Below are positions 43,097-51,504 of a DNA stretch of 64,000 nt, one piece after another. The notes under the pieces were generated by a model, which saw only the letters and a list, made by a program, of their open reading frames with translations, made no database searches and was not told the DNA's origin. Position 1 is the first letter of the stretch. Each line of letters opens with the position of its first letter. Position numbers and translations under genes: made by a program. The DNA lies in contig CAVRXM010000004.1 of NCBI GenBank assembly GCA_963725085.1, forward strand, positions 1 through 64,000, given 5' to 3'. Source of the DNA: VRUE01 sp963725085. GTDB lineage: Bacteria > Actinomycetota > Thermoleophilia > Solirubrobacterales > 70-9.

Positions 43097-44019
43097 GGGA
43101 CGGGAAACAGCTTCTTCCGTACGAGGCGGAGGAACGGCCCCGGGTCGGCTTCGAGCATCCGGTTCGTGGTCCTGAGGACCTCGTAACCCGCTGTCGTCAG
43201 GGCAACGGTCGTCTCATGGTCGCGCTCGAAGGCAGGGCGGTCGCCGTGGTAGGTGTAGCTGTCCGTTTCGACCACGAGCCGCGCTGCCGGCCAGAGGAAG
43301 TCGACGAGCCGTCCCTCGAGCAGGACGTTGACCTGGGGATGGGGCAGCCCGGCCTCGCGGCAGAGCGCCAGGAAATCAACCTCCGGCGGTGAGCGGACCT
43401 CGCGCGCGCGAGGGTCCACGGCCGCGGCCACGCCGCGAAGGCGCGCGACGCCGGGGCGCCCCTCTCCCTCGACCAGGAGCCTCTCGAGCTGCGCCCACCG
43501 CAGGCGACCGCTCCTGTCGGCGGAGACCAGGTCCCGCTCGAGCTGTCGATTGTCGAGGCGCGATGCCATGTCGAACAGGGTCCGCTCGATGGTCGTCACC
43601 CTGATCCCGGCCTCCCTGGTCACATCGCGGGCACCCAGCCGTTGCTGGTGGACGCGGATCTCGCGTCGGGGCGAGCCCCCGGAGGCCCGGGTCACCTCGA
43701 TGCGGCCGCGTGATCCACGCAAGCCCCAAAGCCGGGCCGCGCTCGAGTGGGACAGCGTGGCGCCGGCCCCGGATGCCAGCACAGCGGCCATCCAGCGTTC
43801 ACGCAGGTCGTGACGACGATGGCCGACCGCGTAGACCCCGCGGTAGACAGGTGAAAGGCGCCCGCTGCTCAACCGCTCGTCGATCAGGCTCCTGCCGATC
43901 CCTGCAGCCAAGAGCTGGCGCCTGGCGACCACCCCGTGCTGACGCTCGGCGAGCTCGCGGATCAAACTCGTGGCCGCCGCGCCTGAAATCCCGCCACGCG
44001 CGGCAGTTGGGCCATGCAC
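43084..44019 (-). CDS. AbiEi-antitoxin-like N-terminal domain fused to DUF559 (Vsr/MutH-like nuclease fold)
   Basis: About 311 residues. The N-terminal part LIRELAERQHGVVARRQLLAAGIGRSLIDERLSSGRLSPVYRGVYAVG is the winged helix found in AbiEi antitoxins. The C-terminal part is DUF559: SPPEVDFLALCREAGL, NVLLEGRLVDFLWPAARLVVETDSYTYHG, FERDHETTVALTTAGYEVLRTTNRML, with the D...ExD arrangement of PD-(D/E)xK-like folds. No AbiEii toxin is adjacent. The likely GTG start (44019) and the stop (43084) both fall within copies of the same palindrome, so the gene is bounded exactly by repeats. TTG 43965 is an alternative start. Confidence 0.75.
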   Translation of the reverse strand: MHGPTAARGGISGAAATSLIRELAERQHGVVARRQLLAAGIGRSLIDERLSSGRLSPVYRGVYAVGHRRHDLRERWMAAVLASGAGATLSHSSAARLWGLRGSRGRIEVTRASGGSPRREIRVHQQRLGARDVTREAGIRVTTIERTLFDMASRLDNRQLERDLVSADRSGRLRWAQLERLLVEGEGRPGVARLRGVAAAVDPRAREVRSPPEVDFLALCREAGLPHPQVNVLLEGRLVDFLWPAARLVVETDSYTYHGDRPAFERDHETTVALTTAGYEVLRTTNRMLEADPGPFLRLVRKKLFPVPASS

Positions 44020-44063
44020 ATCAATTTGTCCGGCTATTTGGCGGTGAAATTGATGCGCATGGC
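44011..44063. repeat. 39-nt palindromic repeat, copy C, with extended arms
   Basis: The core at 44019-44057 (CATCAATTTG ... GAAATTGATGCG) aligns with copies A and B. Here the arms extend outward (GCCATGC at 44011 and GCATGGC at 44063), giving 17-bp arms with one mismatch. It overlaps the probable start codon of the DUF559 gene. Confidence 0.75.
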
Positions 44064-44189
44064 CCTTCGGGCCGGTTGGCGCTTCGTGCTCGGACACCCT
44101 GCCGACCAGCTTGCGGCATGGGGATTCATCGATGGTGCGGAGATTGAGCAGCAACCGCAACGGTTGGCGGTGCGCGACAATGAATCCCG

Positions 44190-44756
44190 ATGAGCGAGCT
44201 GAACGGGGACCGCTCGGCCTGGCTGCGTTGCTACCGCTGCTGGTCGCAGAACCTCGAGATCCAGATCCACTACGACGCGATCCGGCGCGTCGACCCCGAG
44301 ACCGGGATCCCGACCGAAGGCATCGACGAGGTCCAGGAAGCCGTCGTGCAGTGCCTCGACTGCATGCACGACCAGCCGCACCTGACCCTCCAGGACGACC
44401 GTGTCGTCCCGATCGAGGACCGCTGGGAGCGGATGGTCGCCGGCACGCCCTGGGTCGCCTCCTGCACCGTCACGGTCGACCAGGAGCGGGTCGAGAGCTG
44501 TGCCGGCCCCGAGGCGGCCGAATTCCTCGCCTACGGCGCCTTTGGCGAGGCCGGGGTCCGCGAGTTCTTCGCCCACGTCCGCTTCCATAAGCACGACGAG
44601 GAGCGGATCGTCGTCCACATGCTGGTCGAGCTCTACGCCCGCTCGGCCGAGGAGGCGACCGAGGTGCTCGAGGCCGCCGCCCACGGCCCGCTGGAGATCA
44701 CCTCGCTGGCCGAGGAGTCACGGCCGCCGGCGCACGCCTCCGACGAAGCGCACTGA
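44190..44756 (+). CDS. conserved hypothetical protein with two CxxC motifs
   Basis: 188 residues: WLRCYRCWSQNLEIQIHYDAI and VVQCLDCMHDQPHLTLQDD give two CxxC pairs, a possible zinc ribbon; the remainder is an acidic alpha/beta domain (VDQERVESCAGPEAAEFLAYGAFGEAGVREFFAHVRF). Leaderless start, GACAAT 8 nt before the ATG. No family recognised. Convergent with the MaoC gene. Confidence 0.7.
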   Translation: MSELNGDRSAWLRCYRCWSQNLEIQIHYDAIRRVDPETGIPTEGIDEVQEAVVQCLDCMHDQPHLTLQDDRVVPIEDRWERMVAGTPWVASCTVTVDQERVESCAGPEAAEFLAYGAFGEAGVREFFAHVRFHKHDEERIVVHMLVELYARSAEEATEVLEAAAHGPLEITSLAEESRPPAHASDEAH

Positions 44757-44759
44757 GGA

Positions 44760-45281
44760 TCAGGCGTCGCCGGGGTTCCTGCGCGGGACCAGGACCAGCC
44801 GTTTGAACTCGGCGACGAGCAGCCCGTCCTGGTTCAGCACCCGGGTATGGACCTTGACGACGCCGCGGTCGGGCTTCGATTTCGACGGCTTGACGTCCAG
44901 CACCTCGGTCTCGCAGAAGAGCGTGTCCCCGTGGAAGACCGGGTTCGGATGGCTGAGGTCTTCGGTCGCCAGGTTGGCGATGGCCTTGCCGGAGACGTCG
45001 GAAACCGACATCCCGAGGGCCAGCGAGTAGATCAACGGGCCGACGACGACATTGCGCCCCTGCTGGGAGGCCTTCGCGTAGATGTCGTTGATGTGGAGCG
45101 GGTGGTGGTTCATCGTGATCAGGCAGAAGAGATGGTCGTCCGCCTCGGTGACCGTCTTCGCCGGCCAGTGCTTGTAGACGGCTCCCACCTCGAATTCCTC
45201 GAGGTAGCGGCCGTAGGCGTGGGCGCCGGAGGCCTCGCGCTCCGCCTGGTCGGTGGTCAGCTCGTACTTCTGCTCGCTCAT
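44760..45281 (-). CDS. MaoC-family hydratase, candidate mesaconyl-CoA hydratase
   Basis: 173 residues: YLEEFEVGAVYKHWPAKTVTEADDHLFCLITMNHHPLHINDIYA, the hydratase motif with the catalytic Asp/His pair, then VVGPLIYSLALGMSVSDV and HPNPVFHGDTLFCETEVLDVKPSKSKPDRGVVKVHTRVLNQDG. The hotdog fold hydrates enoyl-CoA double bonds. A single-domain MaoC gene of this kind accompanies ccr and ecm in Streptomyces (from memory), so mesaconyl-CoA hydration in the EMC pathway is the best guess. ATG 45281 has GGAG 5 nt upstream. Confidence 0.8.
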   Translation of the reverse strand: MSEQKYELTTDQAEREASGAHAYGRYLEEFEVGAVYKHWPAKTVTEADDHLFCLITMNHHPLHINDIYAKASQQGRNVVVGPLIYSLALGMSVSDVSGKAIANLATEDLSHPNPVFHGDTLFCETEVLDVKPSKSKPDRGVVKVHTRVLNQDGLLVAEFKRLVLVPRRNPGDA

Positions 45282-45357
45282 CAGTCTCCGATTCTCCTCT
45301 GGTCTGGGACGGTCGCGGATGCTATCCGCGGGCGCCCTGGATAGGCTTTGCCGCCTC

Positions 45358-45909
45358 ATGGACCGGCAACGGCTGATCCGATTCTGCTTCTGGGGCGTCC
45401 TCGGCGTTCTCGCGGCGGTGCTTCTGATCTCCGTGCTCGACAACGGCAACGACAACTCGTCGAGCTCGGAAGAAACGACGGCGTCGACGACCGCCGCGAT
45501 CGTCAGCGCCGACGAACTGCGCGAAAAGGCGACGGAACAGGAAGGGCCGGTCTACTGGGCGGGTGAACAGGAGGGTTCGGAGATCGAGTTCAGCCAGCCC
45601 GAAGCCGGCCGCACCTACGTCCGCTACCTGACCGGCGGGGCGGAAGCCGGCGACCCAAACTCCGAATTCCTGACCGTCGGGACCTACGAATTCAAGGACG
45701 CCACCAAAGCCCTCAAGGGACAGGCCAAGCAGCCCAACGGGGTCCTGGCCTCCGCCCCCGGCGGCGGCGTCGTCTTCTTCGACACCACTCACCCGCAGAG
45801 CGTCTACCTGGCCTACCCCGGAGAAGAAGCCCAGATCGAGGTCTACGACCCAAATCCGAAACGCGCTCTCGGGCTTGTCTCATCGGGGCTCATCGTCCCG
45901 GTCGGCTGA
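45358..45909 (+). CDS. membrane-anchored extracytoplasmic protein, function unknown
   Basis: 183 residues: a single N-terminal membrane segment (RFCFWGVLGVLAAVLLISVL), a Ser/Thr-rich stalk (NDNSSSSEETTASTTAA) and a beta-rich domain (VYWAGEQEGSEIEFSQPEAGRTYVRYLTGG, FLTVGTYEFKDATKALKGQA, GVVFFDTTHPQSVYLAYPG). No family recognised. A TAGGCT box lies 10 nt before the ATG. Overlaps the start of the next gene by 35 nt if that gene begins at TTG 45875. Confidence 0.7.
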   Translation: MDRQRLIRFCFWGVLGVLAAVLLISVLDNGNDNSSSSEETTASTTAAIVSADELREKATEQEGPVYWAGEQEGSEIEFSQPEAGRTYVRYLTGGAEAGDPNSEFLTVGTYEFKDATKALKGQAKQPNGVLASAPGGGVVFFDTTHPQSVYLAYPGEEAQIEVYDPNPKRALGLVSSGLIVPVG

Positions 45910-46720
45910 GCTGAATCGAGAACAGACAAACCTTCCGGACAGTCCGCCGAAGGCGGGGTTGCGGCAACTGCTGACCCTCGGTGCCCTCCGGACCCTCGTC
46001 CGCAACCCAAAGGTCTTTGTCGCCAACGTGCGCCAGGGCCCGGAGTACCTCCGCGATCGGAGGCGCACCCAGGATCTCGCCAAGGTCGCCGAGTACCTCG
46101 AGCCGGAGGCGAAAGCGGTGTCCGCGGTCCTCGAGATCGAGGAGTCGCTCTACGCCTCCGCCTCGCGCGAGACCTGGATGCCCAGGGCCGACCCGGGGGA
46201 CCCGTTGACTGTCTGGAACGCCAGGGCCGAGCTGCTGCGGATCGTCGGGACGATCACGAGGCTCACCCGGCCCGAGATCCTGATCGAGACCGGCGTCGCC
46301 CTCGGGTTCACGACCGCGACGATTCTCCACGCAATGGCGGAGAACGGCACCGGCCACGTGTACTCACTGGACCTGCCCGCCCTCCAGTACGACCCCGGCG
46401 ACCCGGTCGGCCGCGCTATCCCCGAGGAGCTGAAAGACCGCTGGACGCTGAGGCTGGGGGACTCGAGGAAGACCCTGGCGCCGCTGTGCGCCGACGTCGG
46501 CCCGTTCGACATCTTCGTCCACGACGCCCTCCACACCTACTCTTCGCAGATGCGGGAATATCGCACGGCCTGGCCCCACATCCGCCCCGGTGGGCTGCTG
46601 ATCTCCGACGACGTCAACAACCCGGCCTTCGTCGAGTTCGCCGCCTCTGTGGGGGCGCGGCCACATCTGGTCGCCGGGCCCAGCCGCAGCGACGCTATCG
46701 GCCTTCTTCGGAAGTCCTGA
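45875..46720 (+). CDS. class I SAM-dependent methyltransferase (cephalosporin-hydroxylase/CmcI-like)
   Basis: About 281 residues. The SAM core reads LTRPEILIETGVALGFTTATILHAMAENGTGHVYSLDLP, then LKDRWTLRLGDSRKTLAPLC and FDIFVHDALHTYSSQMREYRTAWPHIRPGGLLISDDV. The HDALHTY segment is typical of CmcI-like/O-methyltransferases that act on sugars or secondary metabolites. The TTG start is uncertain. It opens the glycosyltransferase block and is followed 1 nt later by the GT4 gene, so polysaccharide or glycolipid decoration is likely. Confidence 0.75.
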   Translation: MSHRGSSSRSAELNREQTNLPDSPPKAGLRQLLTLGALRTLVRNPKVFVANVRQGPEYLRDRRRTQDLAKVAEYLEPEAKAVSAVLEIEESLYASASRETWMPRADPGDPLTVWNARAELLRIVGTITRLTRPEILIETGVALGFTTATILHAMAENGTGHVYSLDLPALQYDPGDPVGRAIPEELKDRWTLRLGDSRKTLAPLCADVGPFDIFVHDALHTYSSQMREYRTAWPHIRPGGLLISDDVNNPAFVEFAASVGARPHLVAGPSRSDAIGLLRKS

Positions 46721-46721
46721 C

Positions 46722-47873
46722 GTGCGCATTCTGCTCGTCTCGGCCTATGGCCTTCCGCATATGGGAGGGATCGAGGTTGCGGTGGACTCCCTCGCGATCG
46801 AGCTCACCAGACGGGGCCATTCCGTCACCCACGTCACGTCATCCGCCGGCTCCTCAAAGGCGGACCCCAGCCTCAACTACACCCGAATCAGGATTGCGGC
46901 GATCAACCCGCTGGAGACCCGCGTCGGTGTCCCCTACCCGCTGTTCAGCCCCAGTCTCCTCACCAACCTCAGGCGGGAGATTGCCCGAGCCGACGTTGTC
47001 CACACTCACGGCTTCATCTATCCCGGATCGATCATCGCCGCAGCGCTGTCCCCGCGAACCACTCCGCCGACCCCGATGGTCCTCACGGAGCATGTCGGCC
47101 ACGTCCCCTACGATTCCGCGATTCTCGATCGAACCGAGGCTGTGGTGATCAGGGGGTTGGGGGTAAAGGTCCTGAGGCGCTCCGACGCAGTCATCGCCTA
47201 CAACGCCAGAGTCGCCGATCAGCTCGTGCGGCTCTGCCCGTCGGTCACGCCGGTGACGATCCTGAACGGCGTCGATACGGAGCGCTTTCACCCTCCGGAC
47301 GAAGGGGAGCGATCACGGCTTCGTGCCGAGCTAGGCTGGGATGACGGACCCCGGGTGCTCTTCGTCGGTCGCCCGGTCGCCAAGAAGGGGTTCACCGACG
47401 CCGCGCGGGCCGTTTGCGCAGCAGGACTTCCAGGCATCGAGCTCGTTGTCGTTGGAGCGGACAGCCTGCCGGCCGGCTCTCCTCGGCAAGTCACCCCACT
47501 CGGATGGCTTTCGCGCGAGCGTCTCGCCGAGCTCTACCGGGCCTGCGACGCGATGATCATGCCTGCGCGTGGGGAGGGATTTCCACTTGCCGCCCAGGAG
47601 GCGCTCGCAAGCGGGTTGCCGCTGGTGTTGGCGGACGACCCGGGCTACGCGCCCTGCCTCGCCGGGGCCGGGCCGGGGGCACAGGCGGTCGGAGATTCCG
47701 CCAGTTTCGCAGCGGTCCTGGCCGAACTCCTTGGAGACCGGCCCTTGCTGGAGGGCGCGCGCCGGGCCGCAGCCGCCCACGCGAGAGAGGCCTTCTCGTG
47801 GGATCGCAGCGCCACCCAGCACGAAGCCCTGTACGAGGACTTGCTGTCCCCAGCGGCTCCTCAGCCTTCGTAG
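46722..47873 (+). CDS. glycosyltransferase family 4
   Basis: 383 residues, GT-B fold. N-terminal acceptor side: RILLVSAYGLPHMGGIEVAV; hinge and donor side: ILNGVDTERFHP, RVLFVGRPVAKKGFTDAARA, then the E-x7-E signature EGFPLAAQEALASGLPLVLA. It transfers a nucleotide-activated sugar to a lipid or polysaccharide acceptor. GTG start at 46722. The 3' end overlaps the convergent membrane-protein gene by 13 nt. Confidence 0.88.
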   Translation: MRILLVSAYGLPHMGGIEVAVDSLAIELTRRGHSVTHVTSSAGSSKADPSLNYTRIRIAAINPLETRVGVPYPLFSPSLLTNLRREIARADVVHTHGFIYPGSIIAAALSPRTTPPTPMVLTEHVGHVPYDSAILDRTEAVVIRGLGVKVLRRSDAVIAYNARVADQLVRLCPSVTPVTILNGVDTERFHPPDEGERSRLRAELGWDDGPRVLFVGRPVAKKGFTDAARAVCAAGLPGIELVVVGADSLPAGSPRQVTPLGWLSRERLAELYRACDAMIMPARGEGFPLAAQEALASGLPLVLADDPGYAPCLAGAGPGAQAVGDSASFAAVLAELLGDRPLLEGARRAAAAHAREAFSWDRSATQHEALYEDLLSPAAPQPS

Positions 47874-50237
47874 GCCTCGATCCAGTCCCAGCGGCTTCTG
47901 CAGAGCTTCCTGTACCTCAGCCGGGTTGACCGAGACGAGCCCGAGGTCGCTCCCCTGCGGCGCCCGTAGCTCGAGTGGGCCGATTTCGTAGGGGTCCAGG
48001 GCGCTGCCAGGTTGGAGCCCGGCGCCGTGATAATCGAGAAGAAGCTCGTGCTCGCCGGGGGCCAGGCTGACGGTCGCCAGCTGTTCGAGACCGCCGTAGT
48101 TGTTGAGGACGCCTCGCTCGGAGGTGACGTTCTCGCCGTCGATGACAATGTCGAGGCCCCCGAAGACCACGCCCCCGAGCCAGAGCTCGTACTCGCCTCC
48201 TGGGACGGTGAAGGTGCTCTCCAGCTGGCCGCTCCCGTCCGGCGCGAACGTATAGGTGCTCGGCAGCGTCCATCCGCTCGGAAATTTGGCAGATTCGAAC
48301 CCGATCGCGACCGGCGTGCCGACCCGGGCCGCGACCAGCGAGCCCTCCGCGCCCAGTTCGTCAGACAATTCCCGGACTTCACTGCATGCCGGTATCGCCC
48401 CGGCGTCGAGTTCGGTCCCGAGCGGAAGGTGGCGTACCAGAGTTCCGGGTGCCTCTCGACGTTTCCAGACTTCATAATGTTCGCCGCTGTAGGCGAGGCC
48501 GAATTCCGCGCCAGGCCGGCTGGTTGAGGGCCCGCGGCGGATCACCAGCAGGTTGTAGGGGTCGAGCTGGTCGGAGCGGATCCGGTCGAGGTCGACGTAT
48601 TCGCCGTTTTCGGGCTCGCTGCCGTCGATCAAGAACACGGGCCGGCGCCGGCGGTCGCTCGCCCCCTCCGCATCGAGGTCACGCAGGAAGTAGCGCGGTC
48701 CATAACCGGAGACCTCGGTGCTGAGCGTGGGACCGCCTCCGCTGAACTCGTCGTCAATCTTCGTCAGCTCGACGTAGTGGTCCCGAGGCGCGAGCCAGAC
48801 CCCCTGATAGGCGCGGAAAGCTCCCCAGGCCACCACCGCGACGAGGATCGTGGCGGCGATTCCAGTCTCGAGGCGCAGGCCAGTCCGGTCCCTGATGAAG
48901 AAGATCCCGAGGAGGGCACCGGCCAGCATCCCAGGAGAGAGAGTCGCCAAGACTTTCGCGTCGACCCAGGTCGAACCGAAGTGAATGATGCAGAGCGCTC
49001 CGAAGATCCCTCCGGCGAGGTATCCGACGAGCGGGGTCCCGATGCGGTCCGGGAGACGAAGCGCCGCAACCACCGCCCAGGCGGCGAGCAGCAGCGCCAG
49101 GACCGCCACCAGCTTGACCGGGCCGGCGAGTTCGGGAGAGGTCCGAAAGTCAAGGGACGGCCAGATCCCGGCGACCTGGAGGACACCGAGGGGATGTAGG
49201 AGGTTCCCGATCTCGGCTTCCCCGGTGACCCCTTCGGCCAGAGGGTCGAATATTCCGGTCGGGGTGAAGATGACCGGCAGCAGAAGGACCAGGCCGAGGA
49301 CGGCGATCGGAGCGGCGATCCGGGTCGCCCGGGCGGTGCCATATCGGCGCACGACCACGATCAGCGCCGGGATCAGCGGCGGCACCGCCCACAGCGCCCC
49401 TCCCGGCCCGAGGACGGCGATGATCGCGGCGATCGTGACCGCGATGCTGACGAATGCCCGGTTCGGCCAGTCCTCGGCATCGGCTCGGCCGGCGAGAAGC
49501 GGGCCGAGCGGGAGCAACGCCGCCATCACCATCTCCTTCACGCCCCCCCACAGGTAGTAGCCGAGGAGGAGCGCGGAGAGAGGGGCGACGATCGCGATCA
49601 GGGCCGAGGAGCGGGCGTCGCGTCCCAGCCTGCGCGAGAGCTCGAAAAGGACCAGCGCGAGCATGATGGCCGCGACCGCCATCGAGGGCTGCAGGGTGAA
49701 CGCCAGGTCCTGGCCGGTGATCTCGGTCATCACCGCCATCGGCACGAAGGCGCCGATCGGGTAGCTGCCCCCCAGGTAGTCCTGGAGGACCTGCTGATGG
49801 GTCGAGGGAGGTTCGTTCCCGATCGCCCGGCCATGCTCGAATACGTGGTTGGTGATCGCCAGCCAGGTGGCGTTGTCGTCGAGCTTGATGTAGCCGGCCC
49901 AGGTCGCCTCGCCGCTGACGAGAAAGGGCGATGCGAAGAGGAGCAGCAATGCCGCTGCGATCCCCAGCTCGAGTCGACCCGGCCAGGGTTTCGCGAGTCG
50001 CCGGCCGAGCAGGAGCCCGAGGATCGCGAGAACCAGGATCAGCGGAAGCGTCAGCTTGGCGGTCGATTCCGTGGCGGTGCCGAACTGGGCGGCAACGATC
50101 ATCGTCGCCATCCCGAGCGCTGGACGAATGGTCCAGGGGACGCTGAACCCGCTGATCCTCTCCACCAGCAGCGAGAGGCCCGCCGCGGTGATCAGCAGCG
50201 CCACCGGGGCGACGAACCAACAGAGAATCAGGTCCAC
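47861..50237 (-). CDS. large polytopic membrane protein with extracytoplasmic C-terminal domain (late frameshift)
   Basis: About 790 residues. The first 480 hold at least eleven membrane helices (e.g. LILCWFVAPVALLITAAGL, LGIAAALLLLFASPFLVSG, LVAVLALLLAAWAVVAAL) with a large first outer loop, the plan of GT-C type glycosyltransferases or related mannosyltransferase-like proteins. Then come a soluble region and a beta-sandwich near the end (STFTVPGGEYELWLGGVVFGGLDIVIDGENV). The frame breaks near 47893; the true end reads SRWDWIEAYEG with TGA at 47861. GTG 50237 is 9 nt after TAAGAT. Lies in a glycosylation block; activity unproven. Confidence 0.7.
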
Positions 50238-50246
50238 GGGCGCCGC

Positions 50247-50275
50247 ATCTTACGTGCCTGAATCTTGGTTAGGCT
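50247..50275. promoter_or_regulatory. divergent leaderless promoters (membrane protein / GT2)
   Basis: TAAGAT on the minus strand (50252-50247) ends 9 nt before GTG 50237, and TAGGCT on the plus strand (50270-50275) ends 6 nt before ATG 50282. Neither gene has a convincing ribosome site. Confidence 0.55.
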
Positions 50276-50281
50276 CAGGAA

Positions 50282-51449
50282 ATGGCGGGAGAGACGGACG
50301 CGCTCAAGGTCTCGGTTGTCATCCCCTGCCTCAACGAGGCGCAGAGCATCGAATCCTGCGTTCGCTCTGCTCGCAGGGTGCTCAAGGAGAACGGCATCAG
50401 CGGCGAGGTCGTGGTCGCCGACAACGGGTCCGAAGACGACAGCGCCGCCCTCGCGACCGCTGCGGGCGCCCGAGTGGTCCACGAGGAGAGGCGCGGGTAC
50501 GGAAGCGCCTACCTATCCGGCTTCGCCGCCGCGGAGGGCACCTACATCATCACCGCGGACGCCGACCAGACCTACGACTTCAACGAGATTCCGCGCTTCC
50601 TCGCCTCTCGAAAACGGTGCCGACATGGTGATCGGCAACCGCATGAACAACATCGTGCCCGGCGCGATGCCGTGGCTCCACCGCTATATCGGCAATCCAA
50701 TCCTCAGCGGATTCCTCAACCTGCTCTATCGCTCCGGGGTCCATGACGCACACTGCGGGATGCGGGCGCTGCGCCGCGACACCCTGCCCCGTCTGCAACT
50801 CCGAAGCACCGGGATGGAGTTCGCCTCGGAGATGGTGGTGCGCGCGGTCAAGGAGGACCTCGCGATCGCGGAGTTCGACATCGAGTACCACCCTCGCGAG
50901 GGCGAGTCGAAGCTCTCCTCCTTCCGCGACGGCTGGCGGCATCTGAAGCTGCTCCTCGTCAACAGCCCGACTGCACTCTTCATGGTTCCCGGGCTCGCGC
51001 TCCTCATTGTCGGGTTGATTGGCATCGGCCTCTCGATCTCGGGCATCTCCCTTTTCGGCCGCGAGTGGCAGATCCACGCGACGATCGCCGCCGCTCTGCT
51101 GACGATCGTCGGCGCCCAAATCGTGGCCCTCGCCCTGAGCGCGCGGACTTTCGCGGTCTACGTCCTCAACGAGAAACCGGACAGGCTTCTTGATTGGGGC
51201 AGTGAGCACGTCAGGCTCGAGTCCGGCCTGATCGCCGGCGCCATCGTCTTCCTGATCGGGTTCGTCATCGACGCGGTGATCGTCGGCGTCTGGATCAACC
51301 GCGGTTTCGGCGAGCTGAGCGAGGAGCGTCTCCTCATCTTCGGCTCGGTCCTGATCATCCTCGGCCTTCAGGCCTTCTTCTCTTCGTTCTTCCTCAGCAT
51401 CATCGGCCTGGCGAGAGAACGCCCGCCGAACTGGCCGGCAAGCGAGTAG
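50282..51449 (+). CDS. family 2 glycosyltransferase with C-terminal membrane domain (one frameshift)
   Basis: The GT-A domain reads VSVVIPCLNEAQSIESCVRS, VVADNGSEDDSAALA, GYGSAYLSGFAAAEG and YIITADADQTYDFNEIPRF (DxD as DAD). The frame shifts near 50612 in a TCTC run; it continues ENGADMVIGNRMNN, VHDAHCGMRALRRD and STGMEFASEMVVRAV. The C-terminal third has four membrane helices (LFMVPGLALLIVGLIGIGLS and others). This is the dolichyl/polyprenyl-phosphate sugar transferase type; total about 388 residues. Confidence 0.88.
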
Positions 51450-51504
51450 ACAGCCAGCCGAGAGCGGGGCAATTCTCCCCGCGCCCGGAATCGACCGTGC
51501 TTCG

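Noticed and set aside
47331..47860. C-terminal extension of the large membrane protein through the GT4 gene
   Set aside because: Result of a frameshift near 47893; the conserved end WDWIEAYEG lies in another frame and stops at 47861.
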